64,000 bases of DNA from Demequina phytophila (GTDB taxonomy: Bacteria; Actinomycetota; Actinomycetes; Actinomycetales; Demequinaceae): positions 124,001-188,000 of the forward strand of contig NZ_BBLW01000005.1 of NCBI RefSeq assembly GCF_000971135.1, read 5' to 3'. Both the position numbers and the translations under genes were made by a program. Positions 26,254 to 34,615 of the stretch are shown in pieces (positions within the stretch are counted from its first letter, which is position 1; every line of letters begins with the position of its first letter). The notes beneath the pieces were generated by a model. It did not search any database, was not told the origin of the DNA, and saw only the letters and a program-made list of their open reading frames with translations.

Positions 26254-26887
26254 GATCGACGAGCCGACCTCGGCGGCCGGCAAGCCGCTGACCAAGCGTG
26301 GCGAGCGGACGCGCGGCCGGCTGCTCGAGGCCGCCGAGCACGTGTTCGCGGATCAGGGCTATCACGAGGCGTCGATCGTCAAGATCACCGAGCGTGCGGG
26401 CATCGGCCTCGGCACGTTCTACCTCTACTTCGACTCGAAGCAGGCGATCTTCGAGGCGCTCGCCCTCGACCTCAACCGGCGTGTGCGCCATGCGATGAGC
26501 GAGGAGATGGCGGGAGCCGCCACCCGCATGGAGGCCGAGCGCGCCGGCTTCGCCGGGTTCTTCCGCTTCACCGCGGAGCACCCGGCGCTCTACCGGGTGG
26601 TGCGTGAGGCCGAGTACGTCTCGCCAGGGACGATGCGCGAGCACTACCAGCGCATCGTCGCCGGCTACGAGGAGGGCCTGCGCCGTGCGCAGGCCGAGGG
26701 CGACGTCGACCGCGGTCTCGACCCCGAGGTCACCGCGTGGACGCTCATGGGGATCGGCGAGCTCATCGGCATGCGCTACCTCCTCTGGGAGCGCACCGAC
26801 GACGGCGCGCCGCGGCTGCCCGACCACGTGTTCGAGTCCGTCATGAGAGTGGTGCGCAACGCGCTCAGCGCCGGGAAGGAAGGGTGA
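26240..26887 (+). CDS. TetR-family transcriptional regulator
   Basis: A 215-residue one-component regulator. The N-terminal helix-turn-helix (residues about 20-70: RTRGRLLEAAEHVFADQGYH, then ASIVKITERAGIGLGTFYLYF) is well conserved. The C-terminal ligand domain is of the common TetR_C type with EHPALYRVVREAEY. It is embedded in the operon it probably controls. The dyad CCTGAA-N6-TTCAGG after the importer promoter is the best operator candidate. The ligand may be the CoA ester or the imported acid (inference). Confidence 0.88.
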   Translation: MSVDEIDEPTSAAGKPLTKRGERTRGRLLEAAEHVFADQGYHEASIVKITERAGIGLGTFYLYFDSKQAIFEALALDLNRRVRHAMSEEMAGAATRMEAERAGFAGFFRFTAEHPALYRVVREAEYVSPGTMREHYQRIVAGYEEGLRRAQAEGDVDRGLDPEVTAWTLMGIGELIGMRYLLWERTDDGAPRLPDHVFESVMRVVRNALSAGKEG

Positions 26888-27636
26888 TGGCGACCGATCT
26901 CGAGGGGCGCAGGGCCCTGGTCACCGGCGGCGCGAGCGGCATCGGTCTCGCGTGCGCGAGGGAGCTCGCCGGGCGAGGTGCCCGCGTGGTCGTGGCCGAC
27001 ATCAACGCCGAGGCCGCCGACGCCGTCGCCCAGGACATCGACGGCGAGGCCTGGCACGTCGACCTCTCACGCACACGCGAGCTCGACACGCTCACCCTCG
27101 ACGTCGACGTGCTCGTCAACAACGCGGGCCTCCAGTGCGTGTCCCCGCTCGACGCGTTCGACCCGGACGCGTTCCGCCTCCTGAACGACATCATGCTCAT
27201 CGCCCCGTTCCTGCTCATCCGCGCCGCGCTGCCGCACATGTACGAGCGCGGTTGGGGGCGCATCGTCAACGTGTCGTCGGTCCACGGCCTGCGTGCCTCC
27301 GCCTACAAGTCCGCGTACGTGGCCGCCAAGCACGGCCTCGAAGGACTGTCGAAGGTCACCGCGCTCGAGGGTGGCGCTCACGGCGTGACAAGCAACTGCG
27401 TCAATCCCGCGTACGTGCGGACGCCGCTGGTCGAGAAGCAGATCGCGGACCAGGCCCGGGTGCACGGGATCCCCGAGGATGAGGTGGTCGAGCGCATCAT
27501 GCTCACCGAGACCGCGGTCAAGCGGCTCGTCGAGCCCGAGGAGGTCGCGTCGCTGGTCGGCTGGCTCACGTCCGACGCCGCGGGCATGGCGACCGGCGCC
27601 TCGTACACGCTCGACGGCGGATGGACGGCCCGATGA
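26887..27636 (+). CDS. Short-chain dehydrogenase/reductase, 3-hydroxybutyrate-dehydrogenase-like
   Basis: A 249-residue classical SDR. It has the cofactor motif TGGASGIG (residues 14-21), VADIN at the end of beta-2 favouring NAD, the NNAG motif, catalytic serine in VNVSSVHG, and YxxxK in YVAAK. The sequence HGVTSNCVNPAYVRTPLVEKQI is close to D-3-hydroxybutyrate dehydrogenases, but that label is only a family resemblance. It overlaps the TetR stop by one base and the next hydrolase by four. Confidence 0.85.
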   Translation: MATDLEGRRALVTGGASGIGLACARELAGRGARVVVADINAEAADAVAQDIDGEAWHVDLSRTRELDTLTLDVDVLVNNAGLQCVSPLDAFDPDAFRLLNDIMLIAPFLLIRAALPHMYERGWGRIVNVSSVHGLRASAYKSAYVAAKHGLEGLSKVTALEGGAHGVTSNCVNPAYVRTPLVEKQIADQARVHGIPEDEVVERIMLTETAVKRLVEPEEVASLVGWLTSDAAGMATGASYTLDGGWTAR

Positions 27637-28538
27637 CCGCGCACGCCTATCGCCGCGTCGAGGTGCCCGTCGAGGGCGGCGCCCTCGCGGTGGGTGTCTG
27701 GGAGCCCACGGGGGAGCCCACGGGCACCGCCTTGCTGGTGCACGGCGTCACCAGCTCCCACCTCGCCTTCACCCACCTGGTCAGCCGTGTGCCCGGCATG
27801 CGGTTCATCGCGCCCGACCTGCGGGGTCGCGGCGCCAGCCACGGCGTGCAGGGCGCTGCGGGCATGGCGGCCCACGCGCGAGACATCGTCGCGGTGCTCG
27901 ATGCGTTCGGGCTCGACGGGGTGCCCGTGGTCGGCCACTCGATGGGTGCGTTCGTGGCCGTGGTGCTCGCGCATCGTGCGCCCACGCGGGTGTCCAGGCT
28001 CGCGCTCCTCGACGGCGGCCTTCCGCTCGCGGTGCCGGCGGGGCTGTCCGCCGAGGACACCGTGGCCGCGATCCTCGGCCCTACCGCGGAACGGCTGTCG
28101 ATGCGCTTCCGTGACGTCGACGACTACCTTGGCTTCTGGCGCGCCCACCCCGCGTTCACGCGCTGCTGGACTCCCGAGCTCGAAGACTACTTCGCCTACG
28201 ACCTCGTGCCCGGCGACGGCGGTCTGCGACCCGCGACGAGCTACGCCACCACGGTCGACGACACCGTCGACCTCAACACCGGCGACGCGCTTCGTGAGGC
28301 GCTCGCGGCGCTCGACAAGCCGACGCTCCTCATGACCGCGCCCCGTGGGCTCCTCGACGAGGAGCCCGGGCTGTACGAGGAGTCCCGCCTCGCCTCCATG
28401 CTCGCCGACCGTCCGGCCATCCGGCACGTACGGGTCGACGGCGTCAACCACTACACGCTGGTGATGTCACCCGCGGGCGCCGCAGCGGTCGCCCCCGCGG
28501 TGGCCGCCGCCTTCGCAGGGGAGAGGAGCACCGCATGA
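27633..28538 (+). CDS. Alpha/beta hydrolase
   Basis: A 301-residue alpha/beta-hydrolase-fold enzyme. It has LLVHGVTSSHLAFTHL (oxyanion loop), PDLRGRGAS, nucleophile elbow VVGHSMGAFVAVV (Ser in GHSMG), the acid side in LLMTAPRGLLDEEPGLY, and the catalytic histidine in GVNHYTLVMSP. It could be an esterase or a C-C bond hydrolase acting on an intermediate of this pathway. The start at 27633 overlaps the SDR stop, and an in-frame ATG at 27621 is disfavoured because it lies inside the SDR C-terminus. Confidence 0.83.
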   Translation: MTAHAYRRVEVPVEGGALAVGVWEPTGEPTGTALLVHGVTSSHLAFTHLVSRVPGMRFIAPDLRGRGASHGVQGAAGMAAHARDIVAVLDAFGLDGVPVVGHSMGAFVAVVLAHRAPTRVSRLALLDGGLPLAVPAGLSAEDTVAAILGPTAERLSMRFRDVDDYLGFWRAHPAFTRCWTPELEDYFAYDLVPGDGGLRPATSYATTVDDTVDLNTGDALREALAALDKPTLLMTAPRGLLDEEPGLYEESRLASMLADRPAIRHVRVDGVNHYTLVMSPAGAAAVAPAVAAAFAGERSTA

Positions 28539-29608
28539 CCGCCACGCAGGAGGACCGCACCGCGCCGATGGACGGCCTGGTGTCCAGGCTGATCGAGACG
28601 CCTCGGCTCGTCGCGCACCTGATCGAGCGCGAGGCCGCGGCGCCGCGCCGCACGGCCGTGTTCGTCCACGGCAACGTCTCGTCGGCGGTGTTCTGGCAGC
28701 CCACGATGCTGGGACTGCCCGAGGACGTGCGCGCGGTCGCGATCGACCTGCGCGGCTTCGGCGCGTCGTCGGTGCTTCCCGTGCACGCGACGCGAGGCGT
28801 GCGGGACTTCTCGGATGACGTCGCCTCGGTGCTCGATGCGCTCGAGACGGGCCCGGTCGAGCTCATCGGCTGGTCCATGGGTGCCGGCGTCGTGATGCAG
28901 CTGCTGCTCGACCGCCCGGAGCTGGTCTCCGGCATGACGCTCGTCGCGCCGGTCTCGCCGTACGGCTTCGGGGGCACCGCGGGGCCCGAGGGCCGGCTGC
29001 TGCGCGAGGACTGCGCGGGCACCGGCGGTGGCGGCGCCAACCCCGCCTTCGTCGCCGCGATCGCGGCGGGGGACCGGACCGCGGATCAGGCGGTGTCGCC
29101 TCGCGCCGTGTTCCGAGCGGCGTACGTGGCCCCATCCGCTGAGCCGGCAGTGCTCGAGGATCTGTGGGTGGAGTCGATGCTCACGACAGCGACCGGAGAG
29201 GACAACTACCCGGGCGACGCGGTCGCCGCGGACGGGTGGCCCGGGTTCGGCCCCGGCCGTCGAGGCGTGCTCAACACCATGGCGCCGTGCTGGTTCGACG
29301 TCTCCGCGATCGCCGAGTCGGACGTCAAGCCCCCGATCCTATGGGTGCGAGGCGACGCCGACGCGATCGTGTCCGACACGTCGCTGTTCGACCTCAACCA
29401 CCTGGGGGCGCTCGGCGCGATCCCGGGGTGGCCCGGCGAGGACGAGGCGCCCGCGCAGCCGATGATCGCGCAGACGCGTGCCGTCCTCGCCCGCTACGCG
29501 GCGAACGGCGGCACGTACCGCGAGGTGACGTTCGCGGGCTGCGGGCACTCGCCCCACCTCGAGCGGCCGGGGGCGTTCCTCGACGCGCTGGTCGAGCACC
29601 TCGGCTGA
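28535..29608 (+). CDS. Alpha/beta hydrolase
   Basis: A second, unrelated-looking hydrolase of 357 residues. It has the HG oxyanion motif in AVFVHGNVSSAVFWQPTM, then IDLRGFGAS, nucleophile GWSMGAGVVMQLL, acid in LWVRGDADAIVSD and histidine in FAGCGHSPHLE. The cap region (residues about 150-250) is long and contains a glycine-rich TGGGGANPAF stretch. It overlaps the previous gene by four bases and ends the plus-strand operon. The next gene is convergent after only 13 bases. Confidence 0.83.
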   Translation: MTATQEDRTAPMDGLVSRLIETPRLVAHLIEREAAAPRRTAVFVHGNVSSAVFWQPTMLGLPEDVRAVAIDLRGFGASSVLPVHATRGVRDFSDDVASVLDALETGPVELIGWSMGAGVVMQLLLDRPELVSGMTLVAPVSPYGFGGTAGPEGRLLREDCAGTGGGGANPAFVAAIAAGDRTADQAVSPRAVFRAAYVAPSAEPAVLEDLWVESMLTTATGEDNYPGDAVAADGWPGFGPGRRGVLNTMAPCWFDVSAIAESDVKPPILWVRGDADAIVSDTSLFDLNHLGALGAIPGWPGEDEAPAQPMIAQTRAVLARYAANGGTYREVTFAGCGHSPHLERPGAFLDALVEHLG

Positions 29609-29621
29609 GAGCGCGTGGCGG

Positions 29622-30506
29622 CTACGCCTCCACCGCGCGCTCCACGCCGTCGACGGTCGCGATGAGACCCCGCTCGCGAAGCTCGCGCAGGTAGCGCTCC
29701 TGCCCCCGCTCGCCTTTTCCGCGGAAGAGCGGCATGAGCCGGGGGAGAGCGTTCGGCACCAGCAGCGCGGCGCGCACCAGCCACGACTCGCTTGGCCGCG
29801 GGTACGCCTCGAGCTTCGGGCGGTCGAGCAGCCCCATCATGGTGCGCGCGACGTGCTCGGGCGACTGCGGCGGGTCCTGGAACTGGAGCGAGTTGCCGCC
29901 GTCGAGCGCCTCCTGGCGCAGCATGCGCGTGTCCGTGGCGGACGGCAGCACCGAGCTCACCGTGATGCCCTTGTCGCGCAGGTCCAGCGCGATCGACAGC
30001 ATCGCGCCGCGCAGCCCGAACTTGCTTGCCGTGTAGATGGGCGTCTCGCCCAGCGGGAAGATCCCGCCCAGCGACACGGTGGTGATGACGCGCGGGTCGT
30101 CGGACGCGCGCAGCAACGGCACCGCGAGCCGCGTCAGCACCAGGGGAGCGGTGAGGTTGACCGCGAGCTCCCGCTCGATGCTCTCCACAGAACGCTCGTC
30201 GAAGCGATCCGCGCTGGTCATCCCGGCGTTGTTGACCAGCACGTCGATCCGTCCGTGACGGTCACCGATCCGCGCGATCAGCGCCTCGACCTGCGCCCGG
30301 TCCGTCAGGTCGCAGGACTCCGCGGCGTGGCGGCCCTCGCCGCCCGGAAGGGCCGCGACGGCCCGGGCCGCGGCATCGTCCCTCACGTCGACCACGACGA
30401 TGCGGGCGCCGCGCTCGGCGGCGAGGGCGCCGAACGCACTGCCGATGCCGCCGGCGCCGCCGGTGACGACGACCACGCGGTCCGTGAGGTCGAGCCGCGC
30501 CGTCAC
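29622..30506 (-). CDS. Short-chain dehydrogenase/reductase
   Basis: A 294-residue SDR. It has TGGAGGIG at residues about 15-22, DVRDDAAA after beta-2, NNAGMTSADRFDE, serine in VSLGGIFPLGE, and YTASK as YxxxK. The C-terminal extension of about 60 residues (PKLEAYPRPSESWLVRAALL onward) is common in SDRs found with flavin monooxygenases. The GTG start overlaps the stop of the monooxygenase by four bases, so the two are translated together. It probably oxidises or reduces an alcohol/ketone intermediate. Confidence 0.83.
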   Translation of the reverse strand: MTARLDLTDRVVVVTGGAGGIGSAFGALAAERGARIVVVDVRDDAAARAVAALPGGEGRHAAESCDLTDRAQVEALIARIGDRHGRIDVLVNNAGMTSADRFDERSVESIERELAVNLTAPLVLTRLAVPLLRASDDPRVITTVSLGGIFPLGETPIYTASKFGLRGAMLSIALDLRDKGITVSSVLPSATDTRMLRQEALDGGNSLQFQDPPQSPEHVARTMMGLLDRPKLEAYPRPSESWLVRAALLVPNALPRLMPLFRGKGERGQERYLRELRERGLIATVDGVERAVEA

Positions 30507-31783
30507 GGGATGGTCCAGCCCATGCGCTTGGCTGTGCGGTGCAGGTACTTGGTGATGGCGACGCCGTCGACGTAGCCGGCGTGGCGGGTGGAGTCCACGA
30601 ACCTGATGCCGCGGGTGAGGTCGGGGGTGTCGGTCGCGATGACGCGCTCGAACTGCTGCCATCGGTCGGGCCGCTTCTCGCGGTCCTCGATGTGCTGGGC
30701 GATCATCGTCGCGAGCTGCTCCATGAGCACGTACGCGGCGCCGTTGGTCTCGACGAACCCGAGCCCGTAGAGGCCCTCGTTCCTGGAGAAGGCGGTGAGG
30801 TAGAGGTCCGGGTGCGGGCCCTCGCCCATGAGCTCCTGCGCGAACGGGACGGCATGGTGGTAGCCGGTCGCGAGCAGGATGAGGTCGACGTCCTCGGTGC
30901 TCCCGTCAGCGAACGTGACGACGGTGCCCTCGATGTCCTTGATCGCCGGGCGCGCGGTGACGTCGCCGTGGCCCAGGTGGTGAAGGAGCTGGGTGTTCAT
31001 GAGCGGGTGCGTCTCGAACACCTTGTGGTCGGGCTTGGGCAGGCCCAGGCGGGTCGGGTCGCCGTTGAGGATCCTGAGGAGAACGCCGAAGACGCGCTGC
31101 TCGAGCCACATCGGCATGGTGGGGCCCTCGTCCGCGAACACGTCGGCGGGCTTGCCGAAGACGTGCTTGGGGATGAAGTGGTAGCCGCGGCGCAGGCTGA
31201 TCACGGCACGGTCGGCGGAACGGGCGGCGTCGCATGCGATGTCGGCGCCGGAGTTGCCCGCGCCGATGACGAGGACGCGGCGGCCCTCGAGCTCCTTCGC
31301 GCTGCGGTACGTGACGGTGTGGCGCACCTCGCCCGTGTAGCGGCCCGGCAGGTCGATGACGTTGGGGATCCACTGGACGCCGGGCGCGACGATGACGTGG
31401 GCGTGGTCCGAGGTCACGCCGTTGGCGCGGGTCACGCGGTAGCCGCCTTCGATCTTGTCGACCTTCTCCACGGCGGTGTCGAACTCGATGCGCTGGTCGA
31501 GCCCGTTCTCCGCCGCGAACGCGCGCAGGTAGGAGAGGATCTGCTTGTAACTGGGGTAGTCCGGGTAGTCGTCCGGCATGGGGAAGCTCGGGAAGCCCGA
31601 CATCGTCTTCGACGAGATGAAGTGGGCCGACTCGTACATGGGGCTTCCGGGAGCCTCGATGTCCCACAGGCCGCCGACCCCGGAGTTGCGCTCCAGGTGC
31701 GTGTAGGGCAGGCCGCGCTCCTTGAGCGCGTGGGCGGCGGCCAGGCCCGCGGGGCCGGCGCCGATGATGGCGGTGTCGAGCAC
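30503..31783 (-). CDS. Flavin-containing monooxygenase (group B)
   Basis: A 426-residue FAD and NADPH enzyme. It has GAGPAG (residues 8-13) for FAD and GAGNSGADIA near residue 178 for NADPH. The identifying segment YTGEVRHTVTY fits FxGxxxHxxxY/F of true FMOs rather than the tryptophan-ending Baeyer-Villiger motif. FMOs of this kind hydroxylate N or S atoms, and some perform Baeyer-Villiger chemistry. GAGGAGA precedes the GTG start. Together with the downstream SDR and the facing operon, it would supply an oxygenation step in a catabolic route (inference). Confidence 0.86.
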   Translation of the reverse strand: MLDTAIIGAGPAGLAAAHALKERGLPYTHLERNSGVGGLWDIEAPGSPMYESAHFISSKTMSGFPSFPMPDDYPDYPSYKQILSYLRAFAAENGLDQRIEFDTAVEKVDKIEGGYRVTRANGVTSDHAHVIVAPGVQWIPNVIDLPGRYTGEVRHTVTYRSAKELEGRRVLVIGAGNSGADIACDAARSADRAVISLRRGYHFIPKHVFGKPADVFADEGPTMPMWLEQRVFGVLLRILNGDPTRLGLPKPDHKVFETHPLMNTQLLHHLGHGDVTARPAIKDIEGTVVTFADGSTEDVDLILLATGYHHAVPFAQELMGEGPHPDLYLTAFSRNEGLYGLGFVETNGAAYVLMEQLATMIAQHIEDREKRPDRWQQFERVIATDTPDLTRGIRFVDSTRHAGYVDGVAITKYLHRTAKRMGWTIP

Positions 31784-31929
31784 GGTTCTCCTCGTCGGTG
31801 AGCAGTACCGCGATCGTAGGGGTTGCGAGGGACGATGCGGCGGTTGCGGGCCGTGTCGCGGCGAACGGTGGTGACTTTGTTGTGCCGGTTTCGGGGTGCT
31901 GTGTGGTCTTTGGTCGCCCGAGTTTCCGA

Positions 31930-31935
31930 TATAGT
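31930..31935 (+). promoter_or_regulatory. -10 element (TATAGT) for tRNA-Pro
   Basis: TATAGT lies 12 bases before the first base of the mature tRNA, in an A/T-rich patch unusual for this sequence. No convincing -35 hexamer at 17 bases was found. Confidence 0.5.
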
Positions 31936-31947
31936 TAACCGCTGTCA

Positions 31948-32021
31948 CGGGCTGTGGCGCAGCTTGGTAGCGCACCTGACTGGGGGTCAGGGGGTCGCAG
32001 GTTCAAATCCTGTCAGCCCGA
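31948..32021 (+). tRNA. tRNA-Pro (anticodon GGG)
   Basis: A 74-base cloverleaf. The acceptor stem is CGGGCTG with CAGCCCG, and the anticodon stem CCTGA/TCAGG encloses loop CTGGGGG with anticodon GGG. The T-arm contains GGTTCAAATCC. The discriminator is A and CCA is not encoded. The 3' part is repeated at 41997-42031 and 55721-55751, marking this gene as the attachment site of integrated elements. A strong hairpin follows at 32030-32067. Confidence 0.95.
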
Positions 32022-32022
32022 C
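31988..32022 (+). repeat. Attachment-site repeat, copy A (inside the intact tRNA-Pro)
   Basis: The 35-base segment from the 3' side of the anticodon stem to one base past the discriminator is identical to 41997-42031. Its inner 31 bases are identical to 55721-55751. This is the usual core for tyrosine integrases that target the 3' end of tRNA genes. Copy A is the only one inside a complete tRNA gene. Confidence 0.85.
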
Positions 32023-32029
32023 GTGACGG

Positions 32030-32067
32030 AGGCCGTTCTTCCTGGTAAATGCCGCGAAGGGCGGCCT
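32030..32067 (+). terminator. Terminator after tRNA-Pro
   Basis: Stem AGGCCGTTCTT with AAGGGCGGCCT (11 bp, two G-U pairs) and a 16-nt loop, followed by TTCTTGTT. The hairpin recurs almost unchanged at 57170-57207 beyond the IS element. Confidence 0.75.
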
Positions 32068-32305
32068 TCTTGTTGCCTCCTGAGGGCCGATTTGGCCATC
32101 ACTTTCAGTACTTGCTTGACGGCTGTTCAGAAGGTGACTCCGGCACCCAGGCCCGTGGAACTGCTTTCGTCGATGAGGTAGGCAGGCCTTCCCCGCGGGC
32201 TGTTGACGCGCCAACTGTGCTCCCGGGCGATCGCCCGTCGCGACGCTCGGCAGCCTCATGGATGCATCCCCATGGGACTGGCCCAGCATCGGATGGCGCC
32301 ACGGC

Positions 32306-32587
32306 CTACGGCGCCTGCTCCTGAGGGTGGGTCGCCAGCGCTTCCACCGTCACGTCGAGCCACGGCGCCATCGGCAGCGACGTGAGCGCCGCGTGCAGTG
32401 CGGTGGCGTCGGTGGCTTCGTAGAGCCCGATTGTCGCGTTGCGGCCGGGGACCCGCCACAGCCTCTTCAGGACTCCCTCCGCGCGCAGCTCCATGGCTCG
32501 CACGCGCTCGGCGCTGCGCAGCTCCTCGCGGCGCTTGGTCGGCGTGTCTGCCGGGAGACGGTTCTCGGACCGCACCAGGAACTCCAT
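32306..32587 (-). CDS. Muconolactone delta-isomerase-family protein (CatC-like)
   Basis: A 93-residue protein of the muconolactone isomerase family. It has MEFLVRSENRLPADTPTKRR at the start, LWRVPGRNATIGLYEATDA in the middle and PMAPWLDVTVEALATHP at the end. Length and the LWRV-GR-A pattern match CatC, which isomerises muconolactone in the beta-ketoadipate path. No catA or catB is nearby, so it may act on another lactone. It begins one base before the stop of the hydrolase gene at 32589, so the two form an operon. First gene inside island 1. Confidence 0.78.
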   Translation of the reverse strand: MEFLVRSENRLPADTPTKRREELRSAERVRAMELRAEGVLKRLWRVPGRNATIGLYEATDATALHAALTSLPMAPWLDVTVEALATHPQEQAP

Positions 32588-32588
32588 G

Positions 32589-33353
32589 TCAGCCCACCTT
32601 GCTCGTCTGGGCGGACACGATGTCGCCGTCCGCAGGTGGCAGGGCAGACGCGGCCGCGATCCCGGTCAGCAGGTCGGCCAGCGCCTGCGGCGCGGTCACC
32701 ATGGCCTCGTGCCCGGTCTCGAGCTCGTGCACCGGCCAGGCGCGGGCACGTGCCCGATCGGCCTGGCCGCGGAACACCCGCATCCAGCTCACGCACTCGA
32801 TGAACGCTGCGGACACCCGTGCCAGGTCGCCTCCGAGGCGGAGCGCATCGGTGTAGGTCTTCCACGGATGGGCGGTGAGGCGAGGTAAGAGCCAGTCGCG
32901 ATCGGCCGGGTCCTCGACCCCGAGCACCGTCAGGTCCCGGACCGGGACGAGCCACCCGAAACCTTTCTCGGCCGCTGCCTCCGCCCAGTGGTGTGCGACG
33001 TTCTCGGGCAGCAGGTCTCGCGCCGCGTCCCCGTCGTCCGCCACGAACGCGTCGAGGTACACGCGCACCGCGATCGCGTCGGAGCGCCGATCGGCCACAC
33101 CGCTGACGACCTGGCCCGCGTAGCTGTGCCCGACGAGCACGACGTCCTCGAGCCCGAGGACGTCGATGAGCCGGGTGATGTCCTCGATATGCGTCTCGAG
33201 TCCCACGAGGGGGGAGAGCAGGTGGCTCCGCTCGGACAGGCCGGTGAGCGTCGGGGCGTGGACCTCGTGGCCGCCGCGGCGGAGGTGCTCCGCGACCCGG
33301 TCCCAGCACCACCCGCCGTGCCACGCCCCGTGGACGAGAACGAAAGTCGCCAC
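32589..33353 (-). CDS. Alpha/beta hydrolase, methylesterase / hydroxynitrile-lyase-like
   Basis: A 254-residue enzyme with the pattern FVLVHGAWHGGWCWDRVAEH, GHSYAGQVVSGVADR (nucleophile serine) and a late HELETGHEAMV (catalytic histidine). These are typical of the plant methyl-esterase and hydroxynitrile-lyase-like group that is common in bacterial catabolic clusters as ester or lactone hydrolases. The acid is probably in the WMRVFRGQADRA region. It is upstream of the CatC-like gene in a minus-strand pair. A lactone-hydrolysing role beside an isomerase is an inference. Confidence 0.8.
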   Translation of the reverse strand: MATFVLVHGAWHGGWCWDRVAEHLRRGGHEVHAPTLTGLSERSHLLSPLVGLETHIEDITRLIDVLGLEDVVLVGHSYAGQVVSGVADRRSDAIAVRVYLDAFVADDGDAARDLLPENVAHHWAEAAAEKGFGWLVPVRDLTVLGVEDPADRDWLLPRLTAHPWKTYTDALRLGGDLARVSAAFIECVSWMRVFRGQADRARARAWPVHELETGHEAMVTAPQALADLLTGIAAASALPPADGDIVSAQTSKVG

Positions 33354-33396
33354 CCGCGCCTCCTCATTGAGATCCTGGCGATTCTGTCGACGATAT

Positions 33397-33404
33397 TGTT
33401 AACA
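33397..33404. promoter_or_regulatory. TGTTAACA palindrome upstream of the hydrolase-CatC pair
   Basis: A perfect 8-bp palindrome in an A/T-rich patch (ATATTGTTAACAGAT), 44 bases before the ATG at 33353. GTTAAC cores occur in IclR- and GntR-type operators, but no such regulator is in this window, so the assignment is tentative. Confidence 0.3.
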
Positions 33405-33489
33405 GATCAGACGCCGTGCGGTCGAGAGCGACATCGGATTCTGAGGATGGGGAGTCGTCCTCGCGCAGCGGAGAAAGCCGATGGACCCG

Positions 33490-34434
33490 TCACCCCGGCG
33501 CGCGCAAGACCGCCGACGCGGCGACGCGGCCGAGGACGGTCTTCAGCCAGGCAAGCCCAGTGTCACGCTGGCGGGACGGATGCCAGAAGGCGTGCTCCGT
33601 GAACGTCTCGCTCTCGAACGGCGTCTCCGCGACAGCGAAGTCCTCCGAGTCGCACGCGTTCGCCGCCAGCGATCGCGGCATCAGCGCCCAGTGTGAGCTA
33701 CGGCGGAGCAGGTGCGGCATCGCCAGGTAGGAGTGCAAGGACGCATGCGGCCCCGTGGTGCCGAGCGCGAGGTGCGCGTCGACGCCGGCGAGCGGGCGCA
33801 GCTGGCTGCGCGGCCCGAGCTCGGCGTGCAGCTGAGGAGAGCTTTGCAGGTCCTCCATCGTGAGCTCGGGACGCTGGGCGAACGGGTGCGAGCTCGAGGT
33901 CACGACGACGAAGTCGTCGTCGAACAGAGGCATCGACGCGCTCGCGTACGCAGGTAGGTACACGACCGGGAGGACCAGCACATCGCATTGCAGCAGGGCG
34001 CCGTCGGGATCCCTGATGAAGGTGGTCGGCGTCGGTTCGAACGAGACTCCCACGTTCGGTGCCTCGTCCCGCAGGATCTCCATGAGCGCGGGGCCGATGC
34101 GGAACAGCGAATAGTCGGAGACGCAGATGCTGAACACGCGCTCCGAGGTGAGCGGGTCGAACTCGACGCCCCCCGAGAACAGCTCGCTCGCGGCGTCGTA
34201 GGCCGCGCGCGCGGCCGGCCGCAGGCTCTCGGCGAACGGGGTGAGCTGCAGCTCGTTGCCCACCCTCACCAGCAGCTCGTCGCCGAAGTAGCCGCGCAGG
34301 CGCCGGAGGATCCCGCTCATCGCGGACTGGCCGATGTGGAGGCGCGCGCCCGCGTTGGTCACATGGCGCTCCTCGAGCAACGCGTTGAGCGCGACCAGAA
34401 GATTGAGATCGATGGATTCCAATCGGGCGACCAC
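33490..34434 (-). CDS. LysR-family transcriptional regulator
   Basis: A 314-residue regulator. The N-terminal winged helix reads IDLNLLVALNALLEERHVTN, then QSAMSGILRRLRGYFGDELL. A two-lobed effector domain follows, like NodD/LinR-type LysR proteins. The GTG at 34434 is preferred because AAGGAGG stands six bases before it. An upstream ATG would add 42 residues without similarity. It is divergent from the ring-cleavage operon that starts at 34616, the standard position for a LysR activator. The 181-base gap contains an imperfect dyad near 34471-34487. Confidence 0.88.
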   Translation of the reverse strand: MVARLESIDLNLLVALNALLEERHVTNAGARLHIGQSAMSGILRRLRGYFGDELLVRVGNELQLTPFAESLRPAARAAYDAASELFSGGVEFDPLTSERVFSICVSDYSLFRIGPALMEILRDEAPNVGVSFEPTPTTFIRDPDGALLQCDVLVLPVVYLPAYASASMPLFDDDFVVVTSSSHPFAQRPELTMEDLQSSPQLHAELGPRSQLRPLAGVDAHLALGTTGPHASLHSYLAMPHLLRRSSHWALMPRSLAANACDSEDFAVAETPFESETFTEHAFWHPSRQRDTGLAWLKTVLGRVAASAVLRAPG

Positions 34435-34615
34435 GGCGTCCTCCTTCTCGTGCGGGGAGCGTAGCAGTTGGTGATAGCGGGCATCGCGAAGAACCATTTC
34501 CGCGCACATGCCGCGGCTTCCTACGGTGGGGACACCCGGATCGCCTCGGCGTGCGGGCATGAGCGAACGTCGATGGCGACCAGAGCCGTCGATGGACCGA
34601 CGGCAGGAGGCCGCA

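Noticed and set aside
30503..31783. Baeyer-Villiger monooxygenase identification
   Set aside because: The fingerprint ends in tyrosine (YTGEVRHTVTY), the FMO form, not the tryptophan form of Baeyer-Villiger enzymes.
32049..32324. Open frame of 91 codons after tRNA-Pro
   Set aside because: It begins inside the terminator hairpin, has no similarity pattern I recognise and no ribosome-binding site.
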